From NCBI GenBank assembly GCA_002803225.1, contig NXFV01000745.1:1-23452 (forward strand): a stretch of 23,452 nucleotides of DNA, read 5' to 3'. Source of the DNA: Gamarada debralockiae (Eukaryota; Ascomycota; Leotiomycetes; Helotiales; Hyphodiscaceae). The notes beneath the pieces were generated by a model. It saw nothing but the letters and a program-made list of their open reading frames with translations. It was not told where the DNA came from and did not search any database. The translations under genes and the position numbers were made by a program. Positions 20,940 to 23,452 of this stretch are shown piece by piece (within the stretch, counting starts at the first letter, position 1; every line of letters begins with the position of its first letter).

Positions 20940-20945
20940 TATAAA
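20940..20945 (+). promoter_or_regulatory. TATA box of the CorA-like gene
   Basis: TATAAA lies 91 bp upstream of the ATG at 21031. Confidence 0.5.
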
Positions 20946-21030
20946 TTACACGTTTCGTCGATTACATCGAGCCTAACCATTTTCTCTAAAAGTAAAGGGC
21001 ATTTATACTATCGCACGACAGAAACGAGAA

Positions 21031-22593
21031 ATGGCAGACCGCGACCTTCTGCAGTATTTTGAAGCGTGGGAACCCGAGAAGGTATGAAGAGACGTCCTTT
21101 TCAAATGACACTCATGTTAACTCTACACGCAGGACCAGGCTTTGGATACGCGAAGTGGTGCATTTTATCCACACGAGCTAGGGGATTGGCTCAGCCTTAC
21201 TGTATGTAGCGGCATAATCCTGGTTCTGTTAAGTCCCGCTGATATATGTTGGACAGGGTAAATACGCACTCCCTGGCCAATTGGGACAAACAGGCGCTTC
21301 CGCTACATTAAAGCTCAGGGTAATGTGAGTGACCACATGTCGTGAAGTCTTTGATTATAGCTAATGCCCTACCAGCTGTTATATCATTCCTCGGAAGGCA
21401 AAATGGAAGTACTGCATGTCAGAAGAATCATGGCTGCTGCTAAAGCAGGCATTTAACCTCCAGGACTTCAGTCCCCTAGCGTTGCAGGATAACAATGGCT
21501 CTTCAGGACGATACTACTCGTTTGATTGTGGAAATCCAAAGGAATTGAGGCAAATGTGTACGTACTTTTTAATATTGCACTAAGAATATCCGATTATCAC
21601 TCACGCCTCTTTGGGCATAGGTATGGTTGTCAAGATACCGTTGTGCAGAAACGTCTGCCACGACAGCCTTTCGTTATCCTATAGCCCTTCTACCCAGACA
21701 GTTAGAGCACTACTTCATGGGATCAGTCACGAAGATTGGAGCAACCTTGTTGGGTCCCTTCAGTCCTCGCTCAACATGCTCTCGCATCCGATGCTAGTTC
21801 CAACTTGCCTCTTTGAGAATCTGCTTAGCAACACGCAAAAATACAGGGAGGAGATTGACAGGAATGTTCTTTTCACAGAGAAAGAGATTGGCGTTGCCGA
21901 GCCGGGCAGGCTAGAAACCGTCGGAACATTTGAGCAGGACCCCTATAACACGAGTCTTGATAGGCCTATTAACCCGTCTAAGTCTCAAGTTTTCATCAAA
22001 AGACTCCATTCATACCACTTCGCGCTAGCGGTCATTGGACATGTTGCGCGATTTAGTGCGAGTCACGGCGACTTCCTTCTAAAGACACTCGAGGAGCTAC
22101 AGGGCATTCCACATATCGCGACACTAGACTACAAAGCTCGAGAGAACCTTCTCCATCGTATTGAGTTCAATAAGAGTTTATTTGATAGCCTTAAATCGCA
22201 GATCCAGGCTCTTGGGGAGCGTGTTAAGAGTCAGACAACCCTGGTATATTACTAGTCCCTCATGGTTATCGAAATGTTGGCTGCGCCTGTCTCATCTCAT
22301 TCAGGTGCTTCGTTTCGGCTGGCTTTCACTGACCTCTACCAGGTCTTTAGCCTAATCGCTCAAGAAGAAAACAGAATTAGTCGCTTGGTGGCGGAGAAAA
22401 GTGCTGTCGTCGCCGTCGCTGCGAAGCGGGACAGTTCGGCAATGAAGACGATTGCGGTACTGACAACCCTTTTCCTCCCTGGTACCTTCGTAGCTGTAAG
22501 TTGTAAACTTAACATCCTTGATCCCGGATGCGCTAACCAATGTTTTGGTAGACATTGTTGTCAGTTGAGCTGTATTTTGGGGGCGAAATATAG
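21031..22593 (+). CDS. CorA-like metal-ion transporter family protein, 3' end cut off by LTR insertion
   Basis: Seven exons (21031-21081, 21133-21201, 21257-21324, 21376-21557, 21621-22243, 22343-22495, 22552-22593) join in phase at every junction to 395 residues; introns are 51, 55, 51, 63, 99 and 56 bp. The N-terminus (MADRDLLQYFEAWEPEK), the central PRKAKWKYCMSEESW, the helical ALGERVKSQTTL..FSLIAQEENRIS segment and RDSSAMKTIAVLTTLFLPGT followed by FVATL match the fungal CorA-like family (PF01544 superfamily). In these proteins a long cytosolic domain precedes two C-terminal membrane helices. Here translation leaves the family at residue 384, and only ~12 unrelated residues follow before the stop. 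Helix 1 is therefore partly present and helix 2 absent. The breakpoint is exactly the end of a copia LTR. Ion transport by this product is doubtful. A true Mg2+ role for this fungal subfamily is not established. Confidence 0.86.
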
Positions 22594-22713
22594 TGGCATT
22601 TGTAGACCTAGCTGATATCTAAGGAGCTGAAATACAGGGAGGGGCAGAGCTCTCTTATATCACAAAAGAGGGGTAAATACAGGCTATACCTGATTAGGCA
22701 ATTCCAACCAACA
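22556..22713 (-). repeat. 3' LTR of a Ty1/copia retrotransposon
   Basis: On the minus strand this 158-bp unit begins TGTTGG and ends CAACA, giving the TG..CA ends and a 5-bp inverted terminus (TGTTG/CAACA) usual for LTRs. It is preceded on the element strand by a purine tract (TCTGGGGGGGTG, 22714-22725), as expected of the plus-strand primer site. GACAT (22551-22555) is the candidate 5-bp target duplication. The second LTR lies beyond the window, so the boundary is inferred from these signals rather than from comparing two copies. Confidence 0.65.
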
Positions 22714-22900
22714 CACCCCCCCAGATTCGAGGAAAGGAGAAGCTGTACAAAGAGCTATATATTGCCAAGGGAGAGAATGTATTTCGCCTTGTGATTGGCT
22801 AATTTTAGACCTGTTTGAGAAGGAAGAAAGCCACAAATAAAAGCAATATTAAGAGCTTAACTAGCGTAGAAATAGTCGATAGGAAAAGAGATAAAAGACG

Positions 22901-23452
22901 CTAGACCTTAGTTTGAGTCAAAAGAGCGCTAATATCAACCAAATTGAGCTGTTTTCGAAACGCAGTGTGTTTTTGGGGACCCAGGGCTTTTGTGAACCCA
23001 TCGGCAGGCATCTCTTGTGTCGAAATCCATTCGATTTTGAGTGTTCCTTTGGCTGTTTCCTGACGGAGCTAATGCTAATGGATGTCGACGTAGCGTAACT
23101 TAGTGACTAATTTAGGTGATTGATTCATTAGGAGACGTATTGTCTGTAGATTGTCGCAATTGACTGTAGTCTCCGAATCGAGGTCAAGTCTTAGGTTTTC
23201 GAATACGCGTCTCCACCAGAAGAGCTATGCGCATAGGTGTGATAGGGCCAGGAGCTTAGCTTCAGTTGAGGATGTAGTGACTATACGCTGAAGGGCGCAG
23301 AACCAGTCGAATGCACCTCCAAATAGCTTGAATAGCCCCCCTTCTGTACTCCAACGTCTTGTGTTATCATCCGCGTGTGAGGCATCGCTGGCAGCAAGGA
23401 ATATCGGAGGTTCGTCTGCCTGGGCAGCACCATATTCGAGTGCGTATGCTTT
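22901..23452 (-). pseudogene. Copia polyprotein, RNase H end, with internal stops
   Basis: The frame from 23452 to the stop at 22901 covers 183 codons and carries copia RNase H landmarks in order: SDASHADD, FKLFGGAFDW, TTSSTEAKLLALS, VNCDNLQTIRL, KLRYVDIH, and ADGFTKAL near the end. It is interrupted by three TAG codons at 23225-23227, 23075-23077 and 23069-23071, so this copy is not active on its own. All three are TAG, reachable from CAG or TGG by a single transition. This fits repeat-induced point mutation, although other decay is possible. Confidence 0.82.

Larger units (their letters stand above)
22556..23452 (-). mobile_element. Ty1/copia LTR retrotransposon, 3' part
   Basis: Order on the minus strand: end of the RNase H coding region, ~180 bp of untranslated sequence, polypurine tract, LTR, then host CorA-like gene. 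The 5' LTR, gag, protease, integrase and most of the reverse transcriptase lie outside the window to the right. Orientation is opposite to the gene it interrupts. Confidence 0.8.

Noticed and set aside
1..23452. tRNA, rRNA, CRISPR array, bacterial-type operon or secondary-metabolite backbone gene
   Set aside because: None seen; the gene structure is eukaryotic, and no PKS, NRPS or terpene synthase motifs occur beside the oxidase.

Overview
The window looks like a filamentous ascomycete (Pezizomycotina) nuclear contig. Short introns (48-99 bp) with GT..AG borders and CTAAC/CTGAC-type branch sites interrupt most genes. The recognisable protein families are fungal: HET, berberine-bridge-type oxidase, RhoGAP, a fungal CorA-like family and a Ty1/copia retroelement. 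The species cannot be named from the sequence.

Layout: 1-1150 holds two inverted-repeat (MITE-like) elements. 1818-3544 (+) is a complete four-exon secreted FAD-linked oxidase. 3545-4760 is mostly empty, with a possible GPI-type tail on the minus strand. 4763-5298 (-) is a probable decayed secreted/membrane protein. 5719-6567 (-) is a conserved fungal transmembrane protein whose C-terminal part sits in a shifted frame. 6568-9830 has no confident gene, only a third inverted-repeat element (8300-8589) and a small acidic ORF. 9834-12226 (-) is a HET-domain gene with an acidic N-terminal segment. 13070-13741 (-) is a single-exon member of an unnamed fungal family. 15937-18055 (+) is an intact three-exon RhoGAP gene and the only obvious housekeeping-type gene. 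19441-20082 (-) is a probable pseudogene with a stop and a frameshift. 21031-22593 (+) is a seven-exon CorA-like gene whose last helix has been cut off by the LTR of a copia retrotransposon. That element fills the rest of the window and runs past its right end.

The genes do not form a pathway or an operon-like unit. HET gene, orphan families, small inverted-repeat elements, a retrotransposon and several broken minus-strand genes together suggest a fast-evolving accessory region around one conserved RhoGAP gene. The clearest biological event is the copia insertion into the 3' end of the CorA-like gene. I did not find a convincing new multi-gene system.
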